64,000 nucleotides of DNA from BJHQ01 sp964654285 (GTDB taxonomy: Bacteria > Planctomycetota > UBA11346). The notes below the pieces were generated by a model. It made no database searches and was not told the origin of the DNA. It saw nothing but the letters and a program-made list of their open reading frames with translations. Shown here piece after piece: positions 1 to 8,969 of the stretch. Position 1 is the first letter of the stretch. Each line of letters begins with the position of its first letter. The stretch lies in assembly GCA_964654285.1 (NCBI GenBank), contig CAZZJC010000009.1, positions 65,359 through 129,358 of the forward strand, written 5' to 3'. A program made the translations under genes and the position numbers.

Positions 1-2
1 AG

Positions 3-344
3 ACCCTGGGCCGCATGCTGGCCAAGCAGGTGCCCATCGTGCTCGCTTCGGCCGCAGCGGCCAAGAAGGAGAAGGAGAAAGGCGGCAGCGGTCTGATGGC
101 GGAGGTGTTCTCGCTCGCCGGTTCCAGCCTGATGTCGGCGACCGAAACCGCCGACATCCGCAACTGGAAATCCCTGCCCGACCACCTGGAGGCCGCCCTC
201 ATCACGCTGCCCGTCGGCGACCAGGCCATCGCCATCGACGGTCCCGCCGGCAAGATCGATCTCGGCACCGTGAAGGTGCGCGAAGGCCGGATCATCGTCG
301 TCGCGGCGCGCACCTTCCCCGCCGCCTCGACCGCAAAGCCCTGA
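3..344 (+). CDS. C-terminal part of a COG3014-like secreted protein (5' partial)
   Basis: The reading frame is open from the first bases, so the gene begins before the window. Only about 114 C-terminal residues are present. The segment reading RNWKSLPDHLEAALITLP, followed by a short beta-rich tail, resembles the C-terminus of COG3014-type proteins, where a 'W.xLP' strand precedes the end. In proteobacteria such genes commonly sit beside lpoB and LPP20-type lipoprotein genes, and here the next gene is an lpoB homologue, which supports the reading. Molecular function is unknown for the family. The call rests on this short motif and the context. Confidence 0.5.
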   Translation, partial: TLGRMLAKQVPIVLASAAAAKKEKEKGGSGLMAEVFSLAGSSLMSATETADIRNWKSLPDHLEAALITLPVGDQAIAIDGPAGKIDLGTVKVREGRIIVVAARTFPAASTAKP

Positions 345-406
345 ACCGCGCTGGTGTAACAAACCCTACCCTCAACACTCCCTCACCCCGAACCCCAAGG
401 AAATCC

Positions 407-1018
407 ATGCTGCATCCCCTCACCCGCACCGCCCTCATCGCTCTCGCCGCCGGCGGGATGTTCTTCAGCGCCGGTTGCGGCGATCCCAAGATCAGCCGTA
501 CCGATGCCAACACCACCGTCGATCTGTCCGGCAAGTGGAACGACACCGACAGCCGATTGGTCTCGCAGGAGATGATCGGCGACGCCCTCAAGCGGCCGTG
601 GCTCGACAACTTCATCAAGGCCAAGAGCAAGAATCCCTTCGTGGTGCCGGGCAAGGTGACGGTGCGCAGCAACGGCGACGAGATCAGCACCGAGATCTTC
701 GTCAACGACATCCGCCGCGAACTGCTCAACTCCGGTCGCGTCTCGCTGGTCTCCAGCAAGGTGGACAAGGCCCAGACCCGGTCCGAGATCGAAGACCAGC
801 AGAAGTACAGCGGCGTCAACACCAAGGAGGCCGCCAAGGAGATGGGCGCCGACTTCCTGCTGCTCGGCAAGATCAACGTCCAGGACGACATCCAGGGTCG
901 GACGGCGGTGAAGTTCTACTCCATCGACATGGAACTGACCGACATCGAATCCGGTCAGGTGGTCTGGATCGGCAACAAGAAGATCAAGAAAATCGTCGAG
1001 AACGCGAGCACCCGCTGA
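407..1018 (+). CDS. lpoB: LpoB-like penicillin-binding protein activator lipoprotein
   Basis: 203 residues. The N-terminal signal peptide ends in a lipobox-like FSAGC (Cys24), so the product is probably an outer-membrane lipoprotein. The segment DLSGKWNDTDSRLVSQEMI and the later GADFLLLGKI, YSIDMELTDIESGQVVW and KKIKK stretches are typical of the LpoB/YcfM family. In E. coli, LpoB reaches through the peptidoglycan and stimulates the transglycosylase/transpeptidase PBP1B. The start is supported by AAGGAAA about 6 bases upstream. A perfect hairpin follows the stop. No PBP1B gene is in the window; PBP1C is about 42 kb away. Family assignment is good, but the partner enzyme is unknown. Confidence 0.8.
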   Translation: MLHPLTRTALIALAAGGMFFSAGCGDPKISRTDANTTVDLSGKWNDTDSRLVSQEMIGDALKRPWLDNFIKAKSKNPFVVPGKVTVRSNGDEISTEIFVNDIRRELLNSGRVSLVSSKVDKAQTRSEIEDQQKYSGVNTKEAAKEMGADFLLLGKINVQDDIQGRTAVKFYSIDMELTDIESGQVVWIGNKKIKKIVENASTR

Positions 1019-1033
1019 GATTGGAACCCCGCG

Positions 1034-1060
1034 ACACCCCGCCCTCACCCGGCGGGGTGT
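1034..1060 (+). terminator. Hairpin terminator after lpoB
   Basis: A perfect 10-bp stem (ACACCCCGCC / GGCGGGGTGT) with a 7-base loop starts 16 bases after the lpoB stop. Only a weak T-rich stretch follows (TCGCTTTC). It separates lpoB from the kinase gene. Confidence 0.6.
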
Positions 1061-1154
1061 TCGCTTTCGGGGTGGGTCCGATCCCCCTTGGCGGGATCGT
1101 TGCCTGCTCCGCCTCCACTTGCCCGCCTGAGGATCTCCCCACGCTCGCACCGAT

Positions 1155-3386
1155 ATGCTGACCCAAGGCCAACGCATCGGCGGTTTCCTGGTCCACGACC
1201 TGCTTGGACGCGGGGCGATGGGCGAGGTCTACCGTGCGGAACAATTGTCTCTCAAACGTCCGGTCGCGATCAAGCGCATTGCCGAGCACCTGCTCGAACG
1301 CGAAGACGCGCTCAAGCGCTTCGAGCGCGAGGCGCAGACCCTGGCGCGGGTCAACAGCCCCTATGTGGTGTCGGTCTACGAATTCGGCCAGTTCTCGGCT
1401 GAGGACGGCAGCAAGCACTGGCTGCTCGTGATGGAACTCGTCGAGGGCGCGACCAGCCTGCGCAAGGCGATCAACGGCCCGATGGACTGGCGCCTGGCCA
1501 CCAGCGTGGTCTGGCAGGCGGCGCAGGGCCTGGCGGCGGCGGCCGAGCGCGAGGTCGTGCATCGCGACATCAAGCCCGACAACATCATGCTCACCACCAA
1601 GGGCGTGGCGAAGCTGACCGACTTCGGTCTCGCCAAGGCGATGGATGCGACCGGCCTGACCATCGCCCAGGTCGGCATGGGCACGCCGCTGTTCATGGCG
1701 CCCGAGGCCTGGGAAGGCGAATTCTGCCCCCAGAGCGACCTCTACAGCCTGGGCATCTCGTGGTTCCAGCTCCTGACCGGCAACGCCCCGTTCAAGGGCG
1801 ACACCTTCCCGGCCCTGATGCGCGCGCATCAGACGCAACCACCACCGAATCCCCTCACCCTGATCGACACCGTGCCCGAGGCGGTGGTCAAGCTCTGCTA
1901 CCGCTGCCTGGAAAAGAAGCCCGCCGACCGCCCATCCAGCGCGGCGGAACTCGTCGCCGCGATCGATGCGCTCAACGCCACCGGACTGATGCTGCCGCGC
2001 ACGGTGAAGGAACTCGTCGCCAAGGCGAACGGCAACGAAGGCAGGACGTTGATGATCGGCAGCGACACCCGCGCGACCATGGTCGCCGGAGGCGGGACCG
2101 CCGCCGGCGCCAGCGATGCCAGAACCGTGGTCGATTCCAGCCCGGCGAACCTGCCGCCGGTCGACCGCAATGCGGCGACCATCGCCCAGACGCCGCCGGT
2201 CGTGGCGCCGGGTCGTCCGCCGGTGTCCGCCACCGCCGCGCCCACGATCGTCGGCACGGCGGCGGCAGCCACCGTCTGGCAGCCGACGCAGCCGTCGGTC
2301 CAGGCCGGCGTCCCGGCGACTGCGCCGAGCACCGCGCAAGGGGCTACCGCACCATCAACCGCCGTCCCGGTGACCGGCCCGTCCGCGCCGGCAACGAAGC
2401 GCGGTGCTCCGGTCGGACTCATCGTCGGCGTGGCTGTACTTGTGCTCGCGGCGGCAGCCGGCACCTGGTTCGCGCTGGGCAGCAAAGAAAAGCCGGCGGC
2501 CAAACCGGAGCCGGGAAATGGCGTGGCCGCAGCCGGCAACACCGCCAAGGATCCCGCGCCGAAGCGCGACGAGCCGCGGACGCCGGCGACCGGCACACTT
2601 CCGAGTGGTTCCCCCAGCGATGCCGGCCCGAAGACCGACGGATCGGACCAGGCCAAGACCGCCGCCACCGCAGTCGTGGCTACGGCCGCCACCACGGCAG
2701 TCCTCGACGACGCCAAACGCAAGGCCGACGAAGAAGCAAAAACGAAAGCAGCGGCGGAGGCGAAGCGCAAAGCCGATGAGGCCGCCAAGGTCCAGGCGGA
2801 AAAGCTCGCGCAGGAGGAAAAATCCAGGGCCGAGGCCGAGGCCAAGCGCCAGCAGGAAGAGGCGGCGAAGCGCAAGGCCGACGAGGACGCCAAGGCCCAG
2901 GCCGAGAAACTGGCGCAAGAAGAGAAAGCCAAGGCGGCCAAGCTGAAAGCCGACGAGGACGCGAAGCGCCAGGCCGAGGACGCAGCCAGACGCAAGGCCG
3001 CCGAAGAGGCCGCCCTCACTTCCGCCGCTGCGCTCAGGATCGTCCAGGACGATGGCGCCAAGGCCGAACGCCACGCCGCAGCGGGCGAGTGGGAAGATGC
3101 GCGCAAGACGCTCGATGCGATCCGGCCGGAGGGGGCCGAGCAGATCGCCGTCAAGACGGCGAGTGAAACCGTGGTGAAGGCGGGGGCGCAGAAGGCGTGG
3201 GCCACGGCCAAGCGGGATGCCCTCGCCAAGGCCAGGGAAGGCGATCCCGCTGCCGCCAGCGACCTCATCCGCAAGGCCATCCCCGCCGCACGTCTGGCCG
3301 GAAAGACCGAAGAACTCAAGACGTTCGTCGAGACCCTCAAGAAGCTCCGCGAGCAGCAAGCCGCCAACCCCGAAGGCACTCCATGA
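1155..3386 (+). CDS. Membrane-anchored Ser/Thr protein kinase with long coiled-coil extracytoplasmic tail
   Basis: 743 residues. The N-terminal Hanks-type kinase domain (about 10-270) is complete: glycine loop GRGAMGEV (18-25), VAIK lysine 40, HRDIKPDN (Asp138), DFG 156-158 and APE 182-184. A Pro/Ala/Thr-rich linker leads to one membrane segment at about 418-441. The outside part is a highly charged Ala/Lys/Glu coiled coil (about 520-625, repeats of AKRKADEEAK and AQAEKLAQEEK type, TolA-like) ending in a small helical domain. There are no PASTA repeats. The stop overlaps the next lipoprotein gene (ATGA), so the two are co-translated. This suggests the kinase senses or spans the envelope served by the LPP20-like proteins. 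No clear ribosome site precedes ATG 1155. Confidence 0.88.
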   Translation: MLTQGQRIGGFLVHDLLGRGAMGEVYRAEQLSLKRPVAIKRIAEHLLEREDALKRFEREAQTLARVNSPYVVSVYEFGQFSAEDGSKHWLLVMELVEGATSLRKAINGPMDWRLATSVVWQAAQGLAAAAEREVVHRDIKPDNIMLTTKGVAKLTDFGLAKAMDATGLTIAQVGMGTPLFMAPEAWEGEFCPQSDLYSLGISWFQLLTGNAPFKGDTFPALMRAHQTQPPPNPLTLIDTVPEAVVKLCYRCLEKKPADRPSSAAELVAAIDALNATGLMLPRTVKELVAKANGNEGRTLMIGSDTRATMVAGGGTAAGASDARTVVDSSPANLPPVDRNAATIAQTPPVVAPGRPPVSATAAPTIVGTAAAATVWQPTQPSVQAGVPATAPSTAQGATAPSTAVPVTGPSAPATKRGAPVGLIVGVAVLVLAAAAGTWFALGSKEKPAAKPEPGNGVAAAGNTAKDPAPKRDEPRTPATGTLPSGSPSDAGPKTDGSDQAKTAATAVVATAATTAVLDDAKRKADEEAKTKAAAEAKRKADEAAKVQAEKLAQEEKSRAEAEAKRQQEEAAKRKADEDAKAQAEKLAQEEKAKAAKLKADEDAKRQAEDAARRKAAEEAALTSAAALRIVQDDGAKAERHAAAGEWEDARKTLDAIRPEGAEQIAVKTASETVVKAGAQKAWATAKRDALAKAREGDPAAASDLIRKAIPAARLAGKTEELKTFVETLKKLREQQAANPEGTP

Positions 3387-4543
3387 CCAGCAGCACCAGG
3401 CTCCTCACCCTCGCCGCAGGCATCCTGGTCATCACCCTCGGTGGCTGCGGGGACAGGCCGCGCGCGGACTCCGGCACGGCGCCCGATTGGGTCCGCACCG
3501 GCCAGCCGCCGGAAGGGGGGGCAACCCCTAGCGGCCAGACCGCGCCGACGGGACCGGCGACCGTCACCGCCAAGGAGCCGCCGGCCTGGGTGCGCACGCC
3601 GCCGCAGCAGGCAGGCATGCTGTTCGGCGTCGCCGGTTCGCCACGCGGCCAGGGCGCGCGCGAATCAGCCGAGCAGAAGGCGCGCAAGGAGGTCGCGGCG
3701 CAGATCGAGATCTCGCTCAAGGCCGAGACCCGGACGCATGAGGTCGTGACCGAGACATCCTACGGCGGCAAGCGCACCGAGTCGCTGGTGGCCGAGTACC
3801 AGCAGACGATCGAGACCAAGGTCGCGCAGGAGGAGCTGCCCGGCGTCACGGTGCGCGAGGTCGTCGACACGCCGCAGGATACGTGGGTCCTGGTCGCCTT
3901 CGACCGCAGCGCCTGGGCCGCGCAGTTGCGCACGCGCATCGCCGATGTCGACCAGAAGATGGTCGCGGTGCGCGAGGACGTGAAGCGCGAATCCGCCGAT
4001 GGCCGGGGTGGCGTCGGCGCCCTGGCGCGCGCGTCGAAGCGGCTGTTCCCGCTCGCGGCTGAACGCACCTCCCTCGTCCGCCGCCTGCGCCTCGCGGATG
4101 CGACCGGCGAACTGCCCAAGGCCGGCGTCGACATCGACCGCTTCAAGTCCGACCTCGCCAAGCACCTCGACGCGGTGACCATCGCCTTGACCAGCCCCGG
4201 CACGGTCGGCGGCGACAACGAGGCGCTGCTCATCGCCCGCATCACCGGTGCGCTCAACCGCATCGGCCTGTCGGTCGTCGCGCCCGGCGAGAAAGCCCTG
4301 CTCACCACCGGTCTGGTCGCGCGCTTCCAGGAGATCCCGGTCGAGGCCGAGCGCAGACGCATCAACCTTTCTCTCGCCGCGACCTTCACCGGCGCGACGG
4401 GCCGGCCGGCCGGCACGATCGAGGTCAAGGGCGCCGGCTTGGCCTCGCCGTCGGTGGCGCGCGACAAGGCGATCGACGACGCGGCGCAGAAGCTGGTCGA
4501 ACAACTCGACCTGCAGTTCATCGACATCCTCAGCCGCTTCTGA
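3383..4543 (+). CDS. LPP20-family lipoprotein
   Basis: 386 residues from the ATG that overlaps the kinase stop (ATGA). Translation further upstream in this frame is only a shadow of the kinase. The signal peptide ends at a lipobox LGGC. Two 'PxWVRT' segments precede an LPP20-type domain (about 60-190) with the typical order: FGVAGSPRG, an Ala/Glu-rich helix of the ESAEQKARKEVAAQI type, then a beta segment ending in TWVLVAFDRSAW. The C-terminal half (about 250-386) contains a second beta-rich domain, similar in position to that of the product at 6024-7046. Probable outer-membrane lipoprotein; biochemical function unknown. Confidence 0.72.
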   Translation: MTSSTRLLTLAAGILVITLGGCGDRPRADSGTAPDWVRTGQPPEGGATPSGQTAPTGPATVTAKEPPAWVRTPPQQAGMLFGVAGSPRGQGARESAEQKARKEVAAQIEISLKAETRTHEVVTETSYGGKRTESLVAEYQQTIETKVAQEELPGVTVREVVDTPQDTWVLVAFDRSAWAAQLRTRIADVDQKMVAVREDVKRESADGRGGVGALARASKRLFPLAAERTSLVRRLRLADATGELPKAGVDIDRFKSDLAKHLDAVTIALTSPGTVGGDNEALLIARITGALNRIGLSVVAPGEKALLTTGLVARFQEIPVEAERRRINLSLAATFTGATGRPAGTIEVKGAGLASPSVARDKAIDDAAQKLVEQLDLQFIDILSRF

Positions 4544-4679
4544 AACCTCAGTCCGCGTAGGGATTCCGGTCAATCGCGAAACCTTTGACGCGCCGGAACA
4601 CCTGCATCAGTCTCGTTTTCCCTCAGTTGACTCATCAACCCTGGGGCCACAAAGTGCGCCCAATCCCAAGGAGGAATCC

Positions 4680-5324
4680 ATGACCAACATCACCCGCGCG
4701 ACCATCAGCACCTGCCTGGGTGCGGTCGCCATCACCGGCGTCCTCGCCCTTTCCGGCTGCGGCGACAAGCCACGCGAAGACGCCCGCACCCCGACCGTCA
4801 ATGCCGACGAATGGCCCGACTGGGCCAAGGATCCGACCAAGGGCGGCAGTGTCGTCGGCGCCCTCGGCATCGGCAAGAAGTCGCACTCCGGCCAGAGCTT
4901 CCAGTACCAGACCGCGCAGGAGGATGGCCGCCGCAACCTCGCGTCCTCGCTCGAAACCAAGGTCCAGTCGGTGTGGAAGGACTGGGTCCGCGAAGGCGGC
5001 GAGATCACCGCCCAGGAGACCCGTACCATGGCGATGGAGATGCGCGAGCGCATCTCGCGCAGCGTGACCAACCAGGTGCTCAAGGGCGTCATGCCCAAGA
5101 ACACCTGGACCGACAAGTCCACCGGCGACCTGTTCATCTGGATGGTGATGGACAAGGCGGCCCTGGAGGCGTTCTCCAAGCAGATCGTCGACAACACCAA
5201 GAAGGAGATGGAGGCCCGCAAGGCGCACTTCGCCTCCAAGATCGAGGCCGAGAAGGCCTATGCCGAACTGGACAAGCTGGTCGACAAGGAACTCGGCCTG
5301 AGCGGCGACGTTCCCAAGAAGTAG
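4680..5324 (+). CDS. LPP20-like lipoprotein
   Basis: 214 residues. ATG 4680 is chosen because a strong AAGGAGG lies just upstream and the protein then begins with a clear lipoprotein signal (ALSGC). After the Cys come PDWAKDPTKGG, GALGIGKKS, an Ala/Arg-rich helix, and a strand of the LFIWMVMDK type, which is the LPP20 arrangement. The tail is a Lys/Glu helix ending AYAELDKLVDKEL, a motif shared with the products at 5398-6021 (FAELDRTLDQQF) and 7140-8624 (FAELDRELARL). This indicates that the three are paralogues or share a docking helix. Followed by a strong hairpin. Confidence 0.7.
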   Translation: MTNITRATISTCLGAVAITGVLALSGCGDKPREDARTPTVNADEWPDWAKDPTKGGSVVGALGIGKKSHSGQSFQYQTAQEDGRRNLASSLETKVQSVWKDWVREGGEITAQETRTMAMEMRERISRSVTNQVLKGVMPKNTWTDKSTGDLFIWMVMDKAALEAFSKQIVDNTKKEMEARKAHFASKIEAEKAYAELDKLVDKELGLSGDVPKK

Positions 5325-5348
5325 GCTGACAATACCTGTCAGACGGCA

Positions 5349-5379
5349 GCACCCCGGATGGTCCGGCCATCCGGGGTGC
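5349..5379 (+). terminator. Perfect 13-bp hairpin between two LPP20-like genes
   Basis: GCACCCCGGATGG and its exact complement are separated by a 5-base loop and followed by TTTC. The hairpin ends 18 bases before the next ATG. It is either a terminator or a processing/attenuation point that changes the ratio of the two lipoproteins. Confidence 0.65.
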
Positions 5380-5397
5380 TTTCACAGGATCAACGCC

Positions 5398-6021
5398 ATG
5401 AAAACCTCCTCGCTATGGACGACCGCCATCGTCCTCCTTGCTGCCGTGGGTTGCGGTGATCGGTCTCAGACCGAGACGCAGCCGAAGCAGACCTGGCATC
5501 AACCGTGGTCCGCGACCACCGTCGACATGCCCGACTGGGTGCGTGATCCGTCGCGCGATGGCAAGTTCATCGCCACCTACGGTTCCGCCCTGCGCGGGGA
5601 ACTCGCCCTGTCGGAACAAAAGGCCGAAGCCGTCGCCAACGCCCGCAAGGAACTGGCGCGGATGATGTACGTGAAGATCCAGTCGGCGTTCCAGAGCTAT
5701 GTCGCCGAATCCGGCGTCGGCAGCGATGCGACCGCGACCCGCTTCGTGCAGGATGTGTCGCGCCAGGTGTCGGTCGTCGGGATCAAGAACACCGTGGTGC
5801 GCGAACAATGGATCAACCCCAAGACCGACGAACTGTTCGTCTGGGTCGTGGTCGATCCTACCCTTGCCAACCGCCTCGCCGCCGAGGTCGGCACCACTGC
5901 CAAGCAGGAAGCCGCCAAGGATCCCGCGCGCGCCGCCCACCTCAATGCCAAGCTCGCGAGCGACAACGCCTTCGCCGAGCTCGATCGCACCCTCGACCAG
6001 CAATTCAAGAAGAAGGACTGA
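5398..6021 (+). CDS. LPP20-like lipoprotein
   Basis: 207 residues with a lipoprotein signal (AAVGC, Cys19). The mature part shows MPDWVRDPSRDGKF, then YGSALRGE, a long Ala/Arg helix and the LFVWVVVDPTLA strand, as in the preceding paralogue, and ends in the shared helix FAELDRTLDQQF. The ATG lies directly after the 13-bp hairpin with only a weak AGGAT ribosome site. The next gene starts 3 bases after its stop, so the two are translationally coupled. Function unknown; an envelope structural or assembly role is inferred from context. Confidence 0.7.
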   Translation: MKTSSLWTTAIVLLAAVGCGDRSQTETQPKQTWHQPWSATTVDMPDWVRDPSRDGKFIATYGSALRGELALSEQKAEAVANARKELARMMYVKIQSAFQSYVAESGVGSDATATRFVQDVSRQVSVVGIKNTVVREQWINPKTDELFVWVVVDPTLANRLAAEVGTTAKQEAAKDPARAAHLNAKLASDNAFAELDRTLDQQFKKKD

Positions 6022-6023
6022 CG

Positions 6024-7046
6024 ATGCCCGTTTCCCCAGGTTCATTCCGCTCCGCGTTTCTCGCCCTGCTCGCCGCCGCCGCCTGCGCCGGTGAACCCGC
6101 CTGGTTCGCCAACCGGCCGGCCGATGACAAGAACCTCTATGGCGTCGGGGTCGGCAAGGAGGCCGCGACCAGCAAGTCCGCCGCCCAGGCCGACCTGGTG
6201 GAGCAGCTCATCGTCTCGGTGAGCTCCTCGCGCGAGACCACCACCGCCGCCAGCACCAAGGCGACCGATGGCAAGGTCGAGGCCAGCCTGGCCGAGGACT
6301 ACAGGCAGCAGGTGAAGAGCGCGTCCGACGTGCCCTTCCTCGCCGGCGCCGAGATCGCCAAGCAGGAAACGGTCGATGGTGCCGTTTTCACCCTGCTCAG
6401 CCTGGAACGGAAGAAGTTCACCACCGCCGCCCTCGCCCGCGTCGCCGATCTCGATCGCGTGATCGGCAAGGGGCCCGAGGCCCAGCCGGATCCGCTCACC
6501 GGCGCCTGGGTCGAAGCCGCGCGTGGCATCGTCATGGCCGCATCGGAACGCGAGATCCTGCGTTCCATCCTGATCGGCCAGGGCGCCGCCGTGCCGGACA
6601 GCCCGGTTTCGGCGCTGGAGGTCCGCCGCCTGCTCGGCGGCCTCATCCACCCGCCGGTCCTGGAACTGGTCAAACCGGGCGAGGCGCCCGGCGTGCGCGA
6701 TGCGCTGCTCGACTGCGCGGATGGACTCGGATACACCATCGCCCTCAAGCCGGAGGAAGCCCGCTACCGAGTGAACATCGTCGAAAAGAAGCGCATGGTG
6801 CCGATCGACCGCGAAGAAGGCTCACGCTGGTACAAGGTCACCATCACCGGCGCGGTCACCGTGACCAACAAGGCGACCAAGCAGGTCGTCGGCTCGCTGG
6901 AAGCCAGCGCCAGCGCCACCAGCACCCTGTCGGAAGCCGACGGCCAGGCCAAGGCGCGCGAGGCCCTGATCAAGAAGCTGGGCGACGAGATCCGTCGCCG
7001 CCTGCTGCCGATCTTCATCGCTGATCGCACGGATAAACCCAAGTGA
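6024..7046 (+). CDS. Secreted LPP20-like protein
   Basis: 340 residues. The signal peptide ends near AAAACAG. It may be cleaved by signal peptidase I, or Cys21 may act as a non-canonical lipidation site. PAWFANRPADDKNLYGVGVG, followed by an Ala-rich helix (TSKSAAQADLVEQL), is the LPP20 N-terminal pattern. The C-terminal half (about 215-330) has the same beta layout as the product at 3383-4543, including a segment that tests as WYKVTITGAVTVTN followed by SLEASASAT. Start 6024 gives a proper signal peptide and a 2-base gap after the previous stop. Unknown role within the cluster. Confidence 0.62.
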   Translation: MPVSPGSFRSAFLALLAAAACAGEPAWFANRPADDKNLYGVGVGKEAATSKSAAQADLVEQLIVSVSSSRETTTAASTKATDGKVEASLAEDYRQQVKSASDVPFLAGAEIAKQETVDGAVFTLLSLERKKFTTAALARVADLDRVIGKGPEAQPDPLTGAWVEAARGIVMAASEREILRSILIGQGAAVPDSPVSALEVRRLLGGLIHPPVLELVKPGEAPGVRDALLDCADGLGYTIALKPEEARYRVNIVEKKRMVPIDREEGSRWYKVTITGAVTVTNKATKQVVGSLEASASATSTLSEADGQAKAREALIKKLGDEIRRRLLPIFIADRTDKPK

Positions 7047-7139
7047 TCCGATCCTGTCGCTGATCCCCGGAAGCATCCGCCCGCTTCACTCTTCCTGCCC
7101 CGTCCACCCGTCTCATTCCACCCCAGCCCGAGATCCTCC

Positions 7140-8624
7140 ATGCGCCACCTCGTCCCCGCCCTCGCCCTGATCCTGGCCGCCGGTTCCGGCGTCGTGTACG
7201 CCGGCGATGCCGCCGACTCGCACCAGCGCTCCGCCGCTGAAGCCGACAAGGCCTTCGCCGAACTGGATCGCGAGCTCGCCCGCCTCGCCAACGAGGATCC
7301 CGCGACCAAGGTCATCGCCGCCACCAAGGCCAAGGCCGATGCGGTCGCCGCCGCCGACAGCGGCAAGGCCGGCGGCGCCGGTCCCGACCAGCTGCCGGCC
7401 GCCGGTGGTCAGGCCCCGAGCGTGACCCTCAATCTGATCACCACCTCGGGTGGCGATCCGATGAGCGAGATGGACCAGGTCATCAGCAGCCAGGGCCTCA
7501 AGCCCGGCATCCAGGACAAGAACGGCAAGACCCTGATCATCGCCACCGGCTTCAGCCAGGTGCAGGGCAAGCCCGGTACCGTCGACTGGGCCGCCGCCCG
7601 CATCGCCGCCTACAACATGGCCGAACTGCGCGCCCGCGCCGAGATCGCCAAGCAGTTGAGCGTTGAAGTCCTCAGCGGCCGCCAGACCGCCCTGCTGTCG
7701 AACAGCGGCGAGATCGAGGATCCCACCCTGCCCGCCGCCTCGAAGGAGGACATCCTCAAGAAGGCGCAGGTCGCGACCCCCGCCGAAGTCGACGCGCAGC
7801 TCAAGAAGCTGGGCGCGAAGGTCGATCCGGATGCTCCGATCGAGAAGAAGCGGCTGGTCCTGGGCGAGGCCTACGAGTCCTATGTCCGCACCCGCTGCGC
7901 CGCCGCGATGGAAGGCTGCGCCACCCTGGCCGTCACCGAAGGCCCGATCGAGGGCAATCAGGGCATGGTGGTCGGCATCGTGTGGTCGGAAAACCTCGCC
8001 AAGCTGTCGCACCTCTTCACCCGCGCCGCCGCCGACCTGCCGCCCAAGCCGCCCGCCATCGGCAAGCGCCTCGAAGAGCAGATCCCCACCGACCCGATGC
8101 GCCTGCTGCGCTGCTTCGGCGTGCAGCGCTGCGTCGACGAGACCGGCGAGATCATCCTGGTCGCCTACGGCCAGGGAGGCTTCGTCTCCGCCAGCCCTGC
8201 GATGCGCGCCACCGCCCTCCAGGCCGCCTGGGGCACCGCCGGCAACAACGCGCTCGCGGCGCTGAAGTCCTTCGTCTACGAGAAGACCACCAGCAACGAA
8301 GACCAGGAGATGGCCCAGCTCGCGGCCGAGGTCGAGAACACGACCACCAAGAAGAGCGAGGCCACCGTCCAGCGGGCGGAAAAATACCTCGCCCACATCA
8401 AGTCGGGCGGAGGTTCCTTGAACATCACCGGCCAGGCGACCTTCAAGCGCTGGTCGGGCAAGGTCGACGGCAGCGATGTCGCCGGCGTGGTCCTCACCTG
8501 GTCGCCGCGTTCGATGCGCCTCGCCAAGGGCGCCTCCGCCGGCAAGTCGGACGCCGCTCCGGGCAACCCGACCGGCGGCACCGGCGGCAAGGGAGCCGGC
8601 ACCACCATGGATCCGAGCTGGTAG
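7140..8624 (+). CDS. Secreted protein of unknown function in LPP20 cluster
   Basis: 494 residues with a signal peptide ending near VVYAGDA. The first 60 mature residues include FAELDRELARL, the same short helix found at the ends of two neighbouring lipoproteins. The central part (about 135-330) begins VDWAAARIAAYNMAELRARAEIA, an Ala/Arg helix like the LPP20 helix but embedded in a larger domain with a Cys pair near LLRCFGVQRCVDE. The tail is Gly/Thr-rich. It resembles uncharacterised secreted proteins found beside LPP20 genes (possibly a DUF6844-type domain, not verified). No enzyme motif seen. Confidence 0.55.
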   Translation: MRHLVPALALILAAGSGVVYAGDAADSHQRSAAEADKAFAELDRELARLANEDPATKVIAATKAKADAVAAADSGKAGGAGPDQLPAAGGQAPSVTLNLITTSGGDPMSEMDQVISSQGLKPGIQDKNGKTLIIATGFSQVQGKPGTVDWAAARIAAYNMAELRARAEIAKQLSVEVLSGRQTALLSNSGEIEDPTLPAASKEDILKKAQVATPAEVDAQLKKLGAKVDPDAPIEKKRLVLGEAYESYVRTRCAAAMEGCATLAVTEGPIEGNQGMVVGIVWSENLAKLSHLFTRAAADLPPKPPAIGKRLEEQIPTDPMRLLRCFGVQRCVDETGEIILVAYGQGGFVSASPAMRATALQAAWGTAGNNALAALKSFVYEKTTSNEDQEMAQLAAEVENTTTKKSEATVQRAEKYLAHIKSGGGSLNITGQATFKRWSGKVDGSDVAGVVLTWSPRSMRLAKGASAGKSDAAPGNPTGGTGGKGAGTTMDPSW

Positions 8625-8686
8625 CAGCGGGCATCACAGGCACAGCGCCTACCGCAGCCAACCCGACGATCCGGAGAGCCGCACCG

Positions 8687-8917
8687 ATGATTTCCGCCAT
8701 CCTGCGCCTGATCGTTGGGCTGGGCCTCCTGGGTTTCGCCGCGTTCTTCTATAAGACGAACCGGGCGGCGCTCCTGTCCGACAGTCAGACCGTCATGCTC
8801 TTCGGCCAGGACCTCGGCCTGTCCGGTCAGACGGTCCTGATCGGACTCGGGGCGTTCGCCCTGCTCGGACTGCTGCTGGCGATTTTCGGGCTGGTCGGGT
8901 TGATGTGGAAGAAATAG
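8687..8917 (+). CDS. Small two-helix membrane protein
   Basis: 76 residues, read from ATG 8687 with GGAGAG about 9 bases upstream. Two hydrophobic segments (about 5-20 and 49-72) are separated by a polar loop, and the protein ends in LMWKK. The longer reading further upstream in this frame only shadows the previous gene. It belongs to the same transcription direction and spacing as the envelope cluster. No family recognised beyond small integral membrane proteins. Confidence 0.6.
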   Translation: MISAILRLIVGLGLLGFAAFFYKTNRAALLSDSQTVMLFGQDLGLSGQTVLIGLGAFALLGLLLAIFGLVGLMWKK

Positions 8918-8969
8918 CGTCGATGACTTTTCCCCTGCCCGTGCAACCGCAATCTCGGAAGACCGTTCC

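Noticed and set aside
4544..4679. TTGACG at 4585 as a -35 promoter box
   Set aside because: No acceptable -10 box at 16-18 bases; the genes on either side are probably co-transcribed.
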